This document shows positions 1 through 9,775 of a stretch of DNA of 64,000 bases, one piece after another. A program made the position numbers and the translations under genes. Each line of letters opens with the position of its first letter. Positions within the stretch are counted from its first letter, which is position 1. The notes beneath the pieces were generated by a model, which worked only from the letters and a program-made list of their open reading frames with translations, ran no database searches and had not been told where the DNA came from. The DNA comes from Nitrospira sp. (GTDB lineage Bacteria > Nitrospirota > Nitrospiria > Nitrospirales > Nitrospiraceae): assembly GCA_030692565.1 (NCBI GenBank), contig JAUYAO010000054.1, forward strand, positions 124,001 through 188,000, read 5' to 3'.

Positions 1-419
1 ATGCGTTGGTTCAGGCCAATGAGTTGGATGCGGCTATTGAAGCGTATAAGCGATTTGTTCTGATGTACGGATCGAATGCGTCGCTGCTTGGTTTGGTTCA
101 GCAGCGTTTGGGCTATGCGTATCTCTTGAAGGGGGATCGTGATCAGGCAGCCAAGGCTTATTCGGCGGTGCTGGATATTCCCGGTGCGTTGAATCGGGAT
201 CATGCACTGTTTGAGCTGGCCCGGCTGGAAGAGAGTCTGTCGCGGCCTGAGGGTGCGCTGGCACATTATCAGGACTTGATGAAAAACTACCCGAATTCCC
301 CGCTGGCCAACGAAGCCGCTGTGCGGCTCAAGGTGCTTGAAGTGAAGAAGTCGCCAGATCCCGCCCCTGCTTCTCCTGCGCCGGCTGCTACAGCACCGGC
401 CACACCTAAGAAACCATAA
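1..419 (+). CDS. TPR-repeat protein, C-terminal part (5' end outside window)
   Basis: The reading frame is open from the window edge (first full codon at 3) to TAA at 417-419, so only the last ~138 residues are seen. At least two tetratricopeptide units are visible, with AAIEAYKRFV and AAKAYSAVL helices, then a third ending in a YPNSPLANEA motif typical of YbgF/BamD-like TPRs. The tail is low-complexity Pro/Ala ending in KKP. TPR proteins are scaffolds; the partner cannot be told from this fragment. It converges with the lytic transglycosylase on the other strand, which fits an envelope role, but that is inference. Confidence 0.8.
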   Translation, partial: ALVQANELDAAIEAYKRFVLMYGSNASLLGLVQQRLGYAYLLKGDRDQAAKAYSAVLDIPGALNRDHALFELARLEESLSRPEGALAHYQDLMKNYPNSPLANEAAVRLKVLEVKKSPDPAPASPAPAATAPATPKKP

Positions 420-443
420 CTCGCCCGCTTTTGCGGTACTGTT

Positions 444-464
444 GCTTCAGGCTAAGCCTGAAGC
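444..464. terminator. Perfect hairpin between convergent genes
   Basis: A 9-bp perfect stem (GCTTCAGGC, 444-452, against 456-464) with a TAA loop lies between two convergent genes. There is no clear T tract on either side, so it is a candidate bidirectional terminator or mRNA 3' end stabiliser, not a proven one. Confidence 0.45.
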
Positions 465-477
465 GGGGGTATGGGCA

Positions 478-1776
478 TTAACGTGCGATGATCAAGAACT
501 CCCCGGCCTTGATGACGGGGCTGGTCAGGTTGTTTTTCGCCTTCAGCGTTTTCATGGGGACGCGGAAACGCTTGGAAACTTTCTCGAGTGTGTCCCCTCC
601 GCGTACGCGATACCATCGCCCGCTATCGGCTTTGACGCGTTGTACTTTGACTGCCGGGAGCGGAGGAAATTTATATGAAGGAACACGATCCAGAAGCTGG
701 ACCACTTTCGCGCTGGTTCCCACCGGGACTTTGAGGTGGTACGCCGATTCCCCAGGCGGCGTGGCGTCGCGTCGAAGTTCCGGGTTCAGAAGACGGAGTT
801 CTTCGTACGGGATGCCGGTGGTGTTGGCGATCGCATGGAAATGGAGCGGCCGATTCACCACCACTTCTTCAAACTGATGGGGCGCAACAGGATTCTGCGG
901 GAATCCGTATTGATCTGGATTCCGTGCGATAACGGTGGCGGCCATGATGCGGGGTACGTATTGCTTCGTTTCGGTGCGGATCAATTTAGTTTTCGAGATG
1001 TCAGAGAAGGTTTCCCCTTGAACCTTATGGAGCGCCCGCATGACCTTGCCTTCACCGGCATTGTAGGCCGCCATGGCGAGAGGCCAGGCTCCGAAGAGGT
1101 CGTAGAGGTCGCGGAGGTAGCGAGCAGCTGCGACGGTTGACTTGATCGGGTCGCGGCGTTCATCCACATAATTGTCGATGCGGAGGCCATAGACCTTTCC
1201 CGTGCCTTTCATGAATTGCCACGGCCCGGTCGCTTTCGCGCGCGAGAAAGCGTAGGGATTGAAGCCGCTTTCGACTAGGGACAGATAGACCAGATCGCTG
1301 GGAATATTGAATTCTGAGAAAATCTTTTCAACCAGCGGTTGATAGCGGCTGAGTCGTATGAGCCATTGTTCAAAGCGAGATCGGATCGACGTATTGAAGA
1401 AGCGAATGTGACTCTGCACGGTGGGGTCCATCACGATGGGAATATTGTAGACGGTCCCGCCATTGGCGGATTGGATGGGGCTTGGGAATGGCACCATCGA
1501 GTTTGACGGATCTTGCGATGCAGCTCCGATGGCCGTTCCTGAATCCTGCGCGGGTTCGGTCAGCTCTGGAGGGAGAGTGGTTAATTCAGGTTCGAGAGGA
1601 ACCAGGTTGGCATCCGGTTCGTCGTCTTCTTCCGGGGTATTCACATCGGCCGCCACGTCCGGCGATGGAGCTTCGGCGAAACTGTCCTCGACGGGGACCA
1701 AGAAGGTTCCGATCGTAAGAATGCAGAGTGCGAAAAATGGCATAGAGAGATATCGCAGATTCAAAATGGACCTCAA
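478..1776 (-). CDS. Membrane-bound lytic murein transglycosylase D-like, with LysM
   Basis: About 432 residues. A signal peptide (MRSILNLRYL then a hydrophobic stretch) is followed by an acidic, Pro-rich linker to about residue 100. An SLT/goose-lysozyme-like domain follows, with the catalytic Glu in LSLVESGFNP and the AYNAGEG motif. One C-terminal LysM domain (RWYRVRGGDTLEKV onward) binds peptidoglycan. It should cleave glycan strands in the periplasm with 1,6-anhydro ends. MltD often has two or more LysM repeats; one is seen here. The start used is a TTG at 1776, because it gives a basic n-region; ATG at 1743 is the alternative. Convergent with the TPR gene. Confidence 0.9.
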   Translation of the reverse strand: MRSILNLRYLSMPFFALCILTIGTFLVPVEDSFAEAPSPDVAADVNTPEEDDEPDANLVPLEPELTTLPPELTEPAQDSGTAIGAASQDPSNSMVPFPSPIQSANGGTVYNIPIVMDPTVQSHIRFFNTSIRSRFEQWLIRLSRYQPLVEKIFSEFNIPSDLVYLSLVESGFNPYAFSRAKATGPWQFMKGTGKVYGLRIDNYVDERRDPIKSTVAAARYLRDLYDLFGAWPLAMAAYNAGEGKVMRALHKVQGETFSDISKTKLIRTETKQYVPRIMAATVIARNPDQYGFPQNPVAPHQFEEVVVNRPLHFHAIANTTGIPYEELRLLNPELRRDATPPGESAYHLKVPVGTSAKVVQLLDRVPSYKFPPLPAVKVQRVKADSGRWYRVRGGDTLEKVSKRFRVPMKTLKAKNNLTSPVIKAGEFLIIAR

Positions 1777-2083
1777 GTTCTGGTGAAATACTCTTTTCTT
1801 TGATTAGACTATCGATCAGTCTGTGTGTTGTCAAGAAATTGAATGGGTTAGAGCGCCCTTCTTTTGAGGAGGACTCTTTGTCCATAGCCGCGTTGGCGGC
1901 ACGAGTCTGTACTTCTGTATTGTTGGGATGTGATGAGATATGAGGCAAAACATCCAGCGATTTTGAGCTCTTGTGGCCTCCATTTCTTGACAGTCTTGTG
2001 GCGCTAGTGGTAGCGTACCGCCTCTTTTCTAGTCGCATCCCCATCAGGTGAAATTGCGGGTGATATTGAAGGAGGATCGGTCA
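1777..2083. promoter_or_regulatory. Divergent intergenic region with two candidate sigma-70 promoters
   Basis: No convincing gene. On the minus strand a perfect TTGACA (complement of 1829-1834) is followed after 17 bp by TAGTCT (complement of 1806-1811), reading toward the transglycosylase. On the plus strand TTGACA at 1987-1992 with a weak TAGCGT at 2011-2016 reads toward the aminotransferase. The minus-strand ORF across 1586-2044 has no recognisable domain and was not called. Confidence 0.35.
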
Positions 2084-3226
2084 ATGTTGAAGCGGTATTT
2101 GTTGGCTCCGGGCCCTACGCCTGTACCCCCAGAAGTGTTGTTGGCGATGGCCCGTCCGATGATTCATCATCGGGCTCCTGAGTTCGATCCGATCTTCGCG
2201 GAAGTTCGTGAGGGGCTCAAGTGGCTGTTTCAGACTCGAAATGACGTCCTGATGTTGGCTTCCTCCGGTACAGGGGGGATGGAAGGGTCGATCTCCAATT
2301 TTCTGTCTCCCGGCGACAAGGCGCTGTGTATCAATGGCGGGAAGTTTGGCGAGCGGTGGGGAAAGATCTGCAAAGCATTTGGAGTGCAGGTCACGGAAAT
2401 CAAGGTCGAGTGGGGCGATGCGGTCGATCCGAAAGTGGTCGCCGATGCGTTGAACGCCGATCCCTCGATTAAGGCGGTCTATGTCCAGGCCAGTGAGACG
2501 TCGACCGGAGTGTCGCACGACGTGAAGGCGCTGGGCGAGATTGTCAAAGGGTATGAGAATACGATTTTGGTCGTCGATGCGATTACCGCGTTGGGCGTAT
2601 TCGACATCAAGACGGATGCATGGGGATTGGATGTCGTCATTACCGGTTCGCAGAAGGCCCTTATGCTTCCGCCGGGCATGGCATTCGTGAGCGTCAGCGA
2701 CAAGGCCTGGGCATTTGCGGAAAAAGCCAAGAATGCGTCGTTCTATTTCAACTTCAAGAAAGAACGTGAGAATCAGGCCAAGAATCAGACGTTGTTTACG
2801 CCGACGGTGTCCTTGATTATCGGTCTTCAGGAAGTGTTCAGAATCATGAAGGGCGAGGGGCTCGATAAGATGTTTGCGCGGCAGGGGCAGTTGGCCCACG
2901 CCATGCGTGAAGGGATGAAGGCTGCAGGATTGGCGCTGTTCCCCAAGAATTCACCGAGTGATGCGTTGACGACGGTCTGTGCGCCGGATGGAGTGGATGG
3001 GCAGGCCATCTATAAGAATCTCCGTGTTCAATATGGCATTACCGCAGCCGGCGGGCAGGACCAGTTGAAGGGCAAAGTGTTTCGTCTCTCTCATATGGGC
3101 TATGCCGATCGATTTGACGTGATTACGGCCGTGGCTGCGACAGAGATGGTCCTGAAGGGGCTTGGCCATTCTGTGAAGTTGGGCAGCGGAGTGGGTAAAG
3201 CGCAAGAAATTTTGATGGCGAAATAG
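2084..3226 (+). CDS. Class V aminotransferase (alanine/serine-glyoxylate aminotransferase family)
   Basis: 380 residues from ATG 2084, chosen because AAGGAGG lies at a good distance upstream (about 2069-2075); an in-frame codon at 2048 lacks this. The N-terminal LLAPGPTPVPPEVL and the MIHHRAPEF segment are typical of the AGT/SGAT/PucG group of PLP enzymes. The PLP lysine is in ITGSQKALMLPPG. It probably transfers an amino group to glyoxylate or a related keto acid. It lies 10 bp upstream of serA in the same direction, suggesting a shared transcript for serine/glycine metabolism, possibly as the aminotransferase partner of SerA. The exact donor is not determinable. Confidence 0.9.
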   Translation: MLKRYLLAPGPTPVPPEVLLAMARPMIHHRAPEFDPIFAEVREGLKWLFQTRNDVLMLASSGTGGMEGSISNFLSPGDKALCINGGKFGERWGKICKAFGVQVTEIKVEWGDAVDPKVVADALNADPSIKAVYVQASETSTGVSHDVKALGEIVKGYENTILVVDAITALGVFDIKTDAWGLDVVITGSQKALMLPPGMAFVSVSDKAWAFAEKAKNASFYFNFKKERENQAKNQTLFTPTVSLIIGLQEVFRIMKGEGLDKMFARQGQLAHAMREGMKAAGLALFPKNSPSDALTTVCAPDGVDGQAIYKNLRVQYGITAAGGQDQLKGKVFRLSHMGYADRFDVITAVAATEMVLKGLGHSVKLGSGVGKAQEILMAK

Positions 3227-3236
3227 GCAGGTCTTC

Positions 3237-4820
3237 ATGAAAATCCTGATCAGCGACAGTTTATCGAAGCAGGGCGTCGAACTCCTTGAAAAGGCTGGTT
3301 TCACCGTGGTGGTGAAATCGAAAATGCCGAAAGAGGAATTGTTTAAAGAGATTCAGGACGCGGATGGGTTGATCGTGCGCTCCGGTACCAAGGTCACCGA
3401 TGAGCTGATCGCGGCAGCGCCGAAGTTGAAGATCGTAGGGCGTGCGGGCTCCGGCCTCGACAACGTCGATACGCCGGCGGCCACGAAGCGCGGGATTGTC
3501 GTCATGAATACACCAGGCGGCAATACCGTCACCACGGCCGAACATACGATGTCTATGATCTGCGCGATGAGCCGACGGATTCCACAAGCCACCGCGTCCG
3601 TGAAGGCTGGCAAGTGGGAGAAGGACAAGTTCATGGGGGTCGAGCTCTACAATAAGGTGCTCGGCATCGTTGGCATCGGACAAATCGGCGGCCACTTGAC
3701 GAAAATGGCGCAAGGAATCGGTATGCGAGTGATCGCATACGATCCCTATTTGGCTGCGGATCGAGCGGAGAAAATGGGCGTGACGATGATGGCGTTGCCT
3801 GATTTGTTCAAGAGCGCCGATATTATCTCTGTCCATACGCCGCTCACGCCTGAAACGAAGGGCATCATCAACGCGCAGGCCATTGCCACCATGAAACCCG
3901 GTGTGATGATCGTAAACTGCGCCCGCGGTGGCATCATCAACGAAGTCGACCTCGTCGAGGCATTGAAGAGCAAGAAGGTGGCTGCTGCGGCGTTTGACGT
4001 GTTTGAAGAGGAGCCGGTCAAGGCCGACAATCCTCTCTTAGCCTTAGATAATTTTATCTGCACGCCGCATATCGGCGCTCAGACGACGGAAGCCCAGGAA
4101 AACGTCGCGGTCGGGATCGCCGAGCAGGTGGTCGACTACTTTACGAAGGGTGTGGCCAGGGGGGCGGTGAACATTCCGTCCATTGCACCGGAGCTGTTGC
4201 CGCGGTTGCAGCCCTATCTCACGCTCGTGGAAAAAATGGGATCCCTGCTGTCTCAATTGTGTCAAGGTGGAATTGAACGGGTTACAGTGGAATATAGCGG
4301 GGAAGTCGCGACACTTTCGATCGCGCCGCTGACGATCGGTGTGTTGAAAGGCTTGCTGACGCCGATCATGGAAAACCCGGTGAACTACGTCAATGCTCCG
4401 GTCGTGGCAAAAGAGCGGGGCATCGAAGTGAAAGAGATCAAGAGTACGGACGCCGGCGACTTTACCAGCCTGATCCGCGTCAAGGTTGAAGCGGGAAAGG
4501 CCACGCACCAGGTGGCAGGCACGCTTTATCATAAGAAGGACGCCCGGGTCGTCGAGATCGACAGCTTTAAGGTTGAAGTGGTTCCTGAGGGACACATGCT
4601 GTTCATTCACAATGTCGATCGGCCCGGGGTGATCGGGATGGTGGGACATGTGCTCGGCGAGAACAATATCAATATCGTCCGCATGCAGTGCGCCCTCGAA
4701 AAGCGCGGCGGAAACGCCTTGTTGATCATTGCTTCGGATACCGTGTTCCCGGCGAGCGCGCTGGACAAGATCAAATCCAGCTCCAATATTCTGTCGGTCA
4801 AAGTAGCAAATCTCTCCTAA
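3237..4820 (+). CDS. serA: D-3-phosphoglycerate dehydrogenase
   Basis: 527 residues, the long form of SerA. The Rossmann motif GIVGIGQIGGHL is near residue 145. The catalytic Arg is in NCARGGIINE, the Glu in the FEEEPVKADNP region, and the His in TPHIGAQTTEA. An intervening ASB-type domain (about 320-450) and a C-terminal ACT domain (HNVDRPGVIGMVG) follow, the latter usually giving serine feedback control. It oxidises 3-phosphoglycerate to 3-phosphohydroxypyruvate in the cytoplasm, the first step of serine synthesis. It follows the aminotransferase with a 10-bp gap. Confidence 0.97.
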   Translation: MKILISDSLSKQGVELLEKAGFTVVVKSKMPKEELFKEIQDADGLIVRSGTKVTDELIAAAPKLKIVGRAGSGLDNVDTPAATKRGIVVMNTPGGNTVTTAEHTMSMICAMSRRIPQATASVKAGKWEKDKFMGVELYNKVLGIVGIGQIGGHLTKMAQGIGMRVIAYDPYLAADRAEKMGVTMMALPDLFKSADIISVHTPLTPETKGIINAQAIATMKPGVMIVNCARGGIINEVDLVEALKSKKVAAAAFDVFEEEPVKADNPLLALDNFICTPHIGAQTTEAQENVAVGIAEQVVDYFTKGVARGAVNIPSIAPELLPRLQPYLTLVEKMGSLLSQLCQGGIERVTVEYSGEVATLSIAPLTIGVLKGLLTPIMENPVNYVNAPVVAKERGIEVKEIKSTDAGDFTSLIRVKVEAGKATHQVAGTLYHKKDARVVEIDSFKVEVVPEGHMLFIHNVDRPGVIGMVGHVLGENNINIVRMQCALEKRGGNALLIIASDTVFPASALDKIKSSSNILSVKVANLS

Positions 4821-4845
4821 CGGTCGTAGACGCGCATCGGTTGCT

Positions 4846-5949
4846 ATGCCTCCTGCCTCTTCGAAGACGCGCGTTGATCTTGGTCAGACCCATCCCTTGC
4901 GTGACCGGTCGCTGGTCCCGTCAGGGATGGCGACCATTCTGCCTGCCGCGGCAAAACAAGTCCGAGCGCTCGAGTCCAAACTACTGGGACGTCTGACGCG
5001 TCGGGGTTACGACGAAATCATTCTGCCGACATTTGAATATCTCGATGTGCTCACGCCCGGATTGGAGCCTGAGCTGATTGAGAAATGCTACAAGTTTGCC
5101 GATCGCACCACCGGCCGTATTCTGCTCTTGCGACCGGACGCGACCGCTCAGATCGCACGAACCGTGGCAATGGGCATGATGGGCACTCAGTTGCCGTTAC
5201 GCGTGTCCTATCGCACCTCTGTGTTTCGCTATGAGCCGGAGCATGCCGGGCGCGACCGGGAAATTTTTCAAGTCGGCGCAGAGTATATCGGGGCGGATGA
5301 TGCTGCTGCCGACAGTGAGATGCTCATCCTGATGATCGAGTGCTTGAAGCAGGTCGGCCTCCGCTCCTTCAAGATCTCACTCGGGCATGTCGGGTTTTTT
5401 AAGGGATTGCTGGTCAGGGCAGGGCTATCTCCCAGCGGACAGAAACGAGCGGAGCAGGCTGCGGCTCGCAAAGATCTTCCTCGTCTGCAAGAAATTCTTA
5501 CCGGTGAACAGGTGGCAGCGCGGTATGCCGGCTCCATTTTAGAGGCACCCGAGCTGTGCGGGCAGGCCGAGGTGTTGGACCGAGGTCGAGTGCTTGCGAC
5601 AGGCGACAAGTCTGCCACTCAGGCGCTTATTCGGTTGGCGACGGTCTATCAGCTCTTGTGTCAAGCGGGGCATCAGGACGTCCTCATTCTTGATTTGGGT
5701 GAGTTTCGCGGGTTTGATTACTATGATGGTGTGGTGTTTGACGTCTTTGCTGAAGGAGTCGGGGTTGAATTGGGAGGTGGGGGACGATACGACCATCTCA
5801 TTGGCCGGTTCGGACGGAATATTCCATCCACGGGTTTTGCGTTAAACGTTGATCGTCTGTTTCGTGGGTTGCAAGCGCAGTCATCCGTAAGCGTAGCAGG
5901 GGCGAATGCGTCCAAACAGACCCGAAAGGGATCGAAGAGGACGTCATGA
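4846..5949 (+). CDS. hisZ: ATP phosphoribosyltransferase regulatory subunit
   Basis: 367 residues, a HisRS-like catalytic fold without the anticodon-binding domain. Motif 2-like residues are seen in VSYRTSVFRYEPEHAGRDRE, and a motif 3-like glycine-rich strand in GGGGRYDHLIGRFG. HisZ pairs with the short-form HisG to give an active, histidine-regulated first enzyme of histidine synthesis; no hisG is in the window. Its stop overlaps the dnaB start (ATGA at 5946-5949), implying translational coupling. A HisRS role is excluded by the missing C-terminal domain. The Lys/Arg-rich tail is not part of the family core. Confidence 0.9.
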   Translation: MPPASSKTRVDLGQTHPLRDRSLVPSGMATILPAAAKQVRALESKLLGRLTRRGYDEIILPTFEYLDVLTPGLEPELIEKCYKFADRTTGRILLLRPDATAQIARTVAMGMMGTQLPLRVSYRTSVFRYEPEHAGRDREIFQVGAEYIGADDAAADSEMLILMIECLKQVGLRSFKISLGHVGFFKGLLVRAGLSPSGQKRAEQAAARKDLPRLQEILTGEQVAARYAGSILEAPELCGQAEVLDRGRVLATGDKSATQALIRLATVYQLLCQAGHQDVLILDLGEFRGFDYYDGVVFDVFAEGVGVELGGGGRYDHLIGRFGRNIPSTGFALNVDRLFRGLQAQSSVSVAGANASKQTRKGSKRTS

Positions 5950-7298
5950 AGCCATTCGCGACCGTCGATCTTTCCCAGCCGAAATTGCCGCCGCAGAATC
6001 TTGAGGCGGAGCAGTCCGTATTGGGCGCTATCCTGCTGGACAACCAGGCCATGCCGAAAGCGATGGAACTGCTCGTCGAAGAGAATTTCTACCGCACGGC
6101 CCATCGTAAAGTGTATCGGGCGATGCTCGACTTATCCGATGTCGGGGAAGTCATCGACCAGATCACGCTGACTGAACGGTTGAAAGCGAAGGGGGAGCTG
6201 GAGTCGATCGGAGGCGCGGCCTTTCTTGCTGAGTTGGTCCAGTCGGTATCCAGTTCCGCGAATATCCGGTATCACTGCAAGATTGTGCGCGACAAAGCGG
6301 TGGCACGGGAGCTCATTCACACTTCGACGGAAGTGCTGACAAAAGGCTATGAAGGGACGACTTCCATTGACGATCTACTCGACTTTGCCGAGCGCTCCGT
6401 ATTCAGTATCGCCCAAGGCAAACTGGAACGATCGTTTACTCCGATCAACGACATCATCAAAGAGAGTCTTGATCTCGTCGACAAGCTGTCGAAGCGGAAA
6501 GAGCATGTTACGGGAGTTCCGACGGGATACTACGATCTGGACGATCTTACCGCGGGGCTTCAGCCGTCCGATCTCGTCATCGTGGCAGCTCGTCCCAGTA
6601 TGGGCAAGACCAGTCTGGCCTTGGGGTTTGCGACGCATGCCGCAATCCACGCCAAGGCAGTGGTTGGTATTTTCAGTCTCGAAATGTCCAAGCCGCAAAT
6701 AGTGTTGCGTATGTTGAGCTCGGAAGCGCGGGTCGATTCGCACGGACTCCGGACGGGTAAGCTGCAAAAAGAAGATTGGTGGCGGCTGGCCGAAGCCGCA
6801 GGCAGGCTGGAGCAAGCGCCGATCTATATTGATGATACGGGTGGGATTACCGTCCAGCAGATGCGCGGGAAGGCCCGCCGTCTCAAAGCGGAGAAGGGGC
6901 TGGATCTTCTGATCGTGGACTATCTCCAGCTCATGCAGGGGCGGAGTGATTCCGAGTCGCGGCAGCAGGAGATCTCCGACATCTCCCGGTCGCTGAAGGC
7001 GTTGGCGAAAGAGCTGAATGTGCCGGTGGTGGCGCTCTCGCAGCTCAGCCGCGCCGTGGAGGCGAGGAAGCCGCCGATCCCGATGCTGGCCGACTTGCGT
7101 GAGTCCGGCGCGATCGAGCAGGACGCCGACGTCGTGATGTTTATCTATCGCGAAGAAGTCTATGACCAGAATTCCGAGCGGAAGGGCATTGCCGACATCA
7201 TTGTCAGCAAGCATCGAAACGGTCCGATCGGAAAGCGGGATCTCTTTTTCCATGATCGGTTTGCGAAGTTCGAAAGCCTCGACAATCGCGAATCGTGA
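5946..7298 (+). CDS. dnaB: Replicative DNA helicase
   Basis: 450 residues, standard DnaB length. The N-terminal primase-interacting domain begins with PPQNLEAEQSVLGAIL. The RecA-like C-terminal domain has Walker A ARPSMGKTSLA near residue 215 and Walker B LLIVDYLQLM, followed by a conserved VVALSQLSRAVE and DLRESGAIEQDADVV. It unwinds DNA ahead of the replication fork as a hexamer. The start overlaps the hisZ stop by four bases. No intein is present. Confidence 0.97.
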   Translation: MKPFATVDLSQPKLPPQNLEAEQSVLGAILLDNQAMPKAMELLVEENFYRTAHRKVYRAMLDLSDVGEVIDQITLTERLKAKGELESIGGAAFLAELVQSVSSSANIRYHCKIVRDKAVARELIHTSTEVLTKGYEGTTSIDDLLDFAERSVFSIAQGKLERSFTPINDIIKESLDLVDKLSKRKEHVTGVPTGYYDLDDLTAGLQPSDLVIVAARPSMGKTSLALGFATHAAIHAKAVVGIFSLEMSKPQIVLRMLSSEARVDSHGLRTGKLQKEDWWRLAEAAGRLEQAPIYIDDTGGITVQQMRGKARRLKAEKGLDLLIVDYLQLMQGRSDSESRQQEISDISRSLKALAKELNVPVVALSQLSRAVEARKPPIPMLADLRESGAIEQDADVVMFIYREEVYDQNSERKGIADIIVSKHRNGPIGKRDLFFHDRFAKFESLDNRES

Positions 7299-7436
7299 AG
7301 TCGTTTGACGGGTCTTTTCTCCTGTCGGTATAATTCCTCACAACTGACGATGCACTCCGAGTCCTTTTCCCCCAAGGCTACTGTGAATACACGACTCTGC
7401 TCTTCGGTCGCCTCCTCATTGTTGTCCCCTGGTCAT

Positions 7437-9239
7437 ATGCCGCTGTGCGCGGGGCGTGGACTCTTGGGCATCCTCATTCCTCTCGTGGTGGTGGCCTGCG
7501 CGGCGGCGCCGCATCCGCAGGAAACGGTGTCAGCCGGCGCGGCGCCGAAAAAGCCGGCCGTGGCTCCGGCTGCGGACGCTTCAGCGTCGTATCATTTCAT
7601 GCTGGGGTATCAGGCAGAGCTGGCGCAGGACAATGAGAAGGCGATCCAAGAATATCGCGCCGTGCTCAAGACCGACCCGAACTCGCGCTCGGTCAAAGCG
7701 CGACTGGCCGGGATCTATTTCGGCTTAGGTGACCTGGCCAATGCGGCTCGTTATGCGGAGGAAGTCGGTGAAGGGACCGGTCAGGATGCCCAACAGTTGA
7801 CGCAGATGGCCGGCATTCTCGCCAGCGCCGGCAAGCCGGATCGAGCGCTTCGCCTATTGGATCTGGCGATTGAGCGTGACCCAGGACAGGGCGATGCCTA
7901 TTTCCCCAAAGCGATTATCCTCGTCAATCAGAAGCGGCTGGCAGAGGCCGAGCAGACCGCGAAGCAGGGATTGAAAGTCTCGCCGGAGTCGCCCATCGGG
8001 CACTATTACCTCGGGCGGATCTTCCTCGAATCAGGCAAGCAGGATGAGGCGTTGGCAAGTTTCGAACGGGCCATCGCGGTCAATGCGGCGTTTGAACCAG
8101 CGTACCTTGCTCAGGCCTCCCTGTATGAAACCCGGCAGGAACGGGAAAAAGCGATTGCGGTGCTCAAACGATACCTGGAACGGGTGAATCCCAATAATAA
8201 GGATATCCGTCAACATCTGATCCAGCTCTACGTTAATACCAAGGACTACGCCGGAGGTCTCGCAGAACTCGACAAGATGCTGGCCGAAGAGCCTGGCGAC
8301 CTCGATGCTCAGCTCAGGATGGCACTGATCTACGGAGAGAAAAAGGAATTTCCCAAGGCCATTGAGCTGCTCCAGGCGGTGCTGAAAGCGCGGCCTGCCG
8401 AACTCAAAGTGCGAGACTATCTCGGCTATCTCTATGAGGAGACGAAAGAGTTCCCGAAGGCGGTGGAGGCGTATCAGTTTAATATTCAGCTCGATCCTTC
8501 GTATGCTGACAGCCACATGCATCTTGGAGTGTTGCAGTATCGGCTCAAAGCCTATCCTGCTGCGATCGCCCACTTGACGGAGGCTACGCGGATCAATCCC
8601 AAGCAGCCGGAACCCTTTATTGTGCTGGGGCTTGCGCACCTCCAGGCGGAGCAATTCGAGAGATCCTTGAGTGCCTTTGAAGAAGGCCTTCGCCATCACC
8701 CGAAGAATGCGGATCTGCATTTCAACCTGGGGACTGCCTACGATAAGCTCAATCGCTTTGACGATGTGGTGAAGTCGATGGAGTTGGCCCTGAGTCTGGA
8801 CCCGCACCACGCCGATGCCTTGAATTATCTCGGCTATAGCTATGCAGAGCGGGGCGTCAAGGTGGAGCAGGCCTTGTCGTTGACCAGGCAGGCGGTCGCG
8901 CTCAAGCCCGACAACGGATATTATGTCGATAGCCTTGGGTGGGCGTTCTATAAGGCCGGGCAATTCAATGAGGCGCTGACCGAGATCAAGCGCGCAGTCG
9001 CGCTGGTGGGCGACGATCCGGTTCTCTACGAGCATCTCGGCGAGATTTATGTGAAGCAGCAGAAGCTGTCGGACGCAAAGGAAGCCTGGCTCCATTCACT
9101 GGAGCTTGATCCGTTGAACGAAAAACTGTTGCAGCGATTCCGGGATCACGGCATGGGTGACCCCTCTCAGGAAGTTCGTATCCAGCAAGCCAAACGTCGT
9201 GTCGCAGAGAAGAGACAGCCTCCGCAGGCGGCACCCTAA
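7437..9239 (+). CDS. TPR-repeat lipoprotein
   Basis: About 600 residues. ATG 7437 is preferred because it gives a compact lipoprotein signal with a VVAC lipobox (Cys about residue 21); in-frame starts at 7305 and 7350 would add an unlikely N-terminus. The mature part is at least ten tandem TPR units (for example AIQEYRAVLKTDP, ALASFERAIAVN, VVKSMELALSLDP), ending in a basic tail VRIQQAKRRVAEKRQ. Such proteins scaffold assemblies at the inner face of the outer membrane. The function is otherwise unknown. A degenerate copy of its last ~15 codons recurs at 10,764-10,832. Confidence 0.85.
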   Translation: MPLCAGRGLLGILIPLVVVACAAAPHPQETVSAGAAPKKPAVAPAADASASYHFMLGYQAELAQDNEKAIQEYRAVLKTDPNSRSVKARLAGIYFGLGDLANAARYAEEVGEGTGQDAQQLTQMAGILASAGKPDRALRLLDLAIERDPGQGDAYFPKAIILVNQKRLAEAEQTAKQGLKVSPESPIGHYYLGRIFLESGKQDEALASFERAIAVNAAFEPAYLAQASLYETRQEREKAIAVLKRYLERVNPNNKDIRQHLIQLYVNTKDYAGGLAELDKMLAEEPGDLDAQLRMALIYGEKKEFPKAIELLQAVLKARPAELKVRDYLGYLYEETKEFPKAVEAYQFNIQLDPSYADSHMHLGVLQYRLKAYPAAIAHLTEATRINPKQPEPFIVLGLAHLQAEQFERSLSAFEEGLRHHPKNADLHFNLGTAYDKLNRFDDVVKSMELALSLDPHHADALNYLGYSYAERGVKVEQALSLTRQAVALKPDNGYYVDSLGWAFYKAGQFNEALTEIKRAVALVGDDPVLYEHLGEIYVKQQKLSDAKEAWLHSLELDPLNEKLLQRFRDHGMGDPSQEVRIQQAKRRVAEKRQPPQAAP

Positions 9240-9295
9240 CCCCACGAGTCTAGGATGACGTTGCTGAACTCCAGGTTTATGCAAAGGAGTCTGCT

Positions 9296-9742
9296 ATGCA
9301 CAGGATGACGTTAGAGCAGCTACGTGCTACAGCCAACGCCGGTGGCGTGGTGGGTGTCACTCTCAAAGGGCAGGGGAGTGGCTTCTTCGTTGAAATCGCC
9401 ACCCGCAGCGGGCACGGCGCTTTTTTGGTGAAGACTCGCAGCACTGAGCCGCGCCGTTTTGGTAATCCCGCTTCCGCGCTGATCGTTTTGCGGGCAGTCG
9501 GCATTGCCGTGGCGCAGCTTGACGCCACCAACTGGAACCCTGACCAAAAGGGCATGACCCGTAGCCGGCACAATCGTGCCGAAGCCATGCGCGGCGCGCA
9601 CGAAGCCGCCGCGTATAACCAGTGGCTTGCCGCCGAGATTCAGGCGTCCATCGACGACCCGCGCCCGAGTCTCCCGCACGATGATGTGCTGGCCGATCTG
9701 GACGCCGATCTTGCCGGCTTGCCGAAGCCTCACCGTGCATGA
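9296..9742 (+). CDS. Probable type II antitoxin, partner of ParE/RelE-like toxin
   Basis: 148 residues with AAGGAG about 7 bp upstream of ATG 9296. The sequence (MTLEQLRATA, FFVEIATRSG, RSTEPRRFGNP, then a helical tail with EIQASIDDPRPSLPHDDV) is of a type I know as the gene immediately upstream of plasmid-stabilisation toxins in many Proteobacteria. The short Asp-rich C-terminal segment resembles the toxin-wrapping tail of ParD/RelB-like antitoxins. Its stop TGA overlaps an ATG at 9739 that appears to be the original toxin start. Family assignment is from memory of similar pairs. Confidence 0.7.
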   Translation: MHRMTLEQLRATANAGGVVGVTLKGQGSGFFVEIATRSGHGAFLVKTRSTEPRRFGNPASALIVLRAVGIAVAQLDATNWNPDQKGMTRSRHNRAEAMRGAHEAAAYNQWLAAEIQASIDDPRPSLPHDDVLADLDADLAGLPKPHRA

Positions 9743-9775
9743 CGGCTCAGTCCTACCACATTTGAATGGCGGTCA

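Noticed and set aside
1586-2044. Minus-strand 152-codon ORF overlapping the transglycosylase 5' end
   Set aside because: Its C-terminal half is an out-of-frame shadow of the transglycosylase gene, and the rest has no recognisable features.
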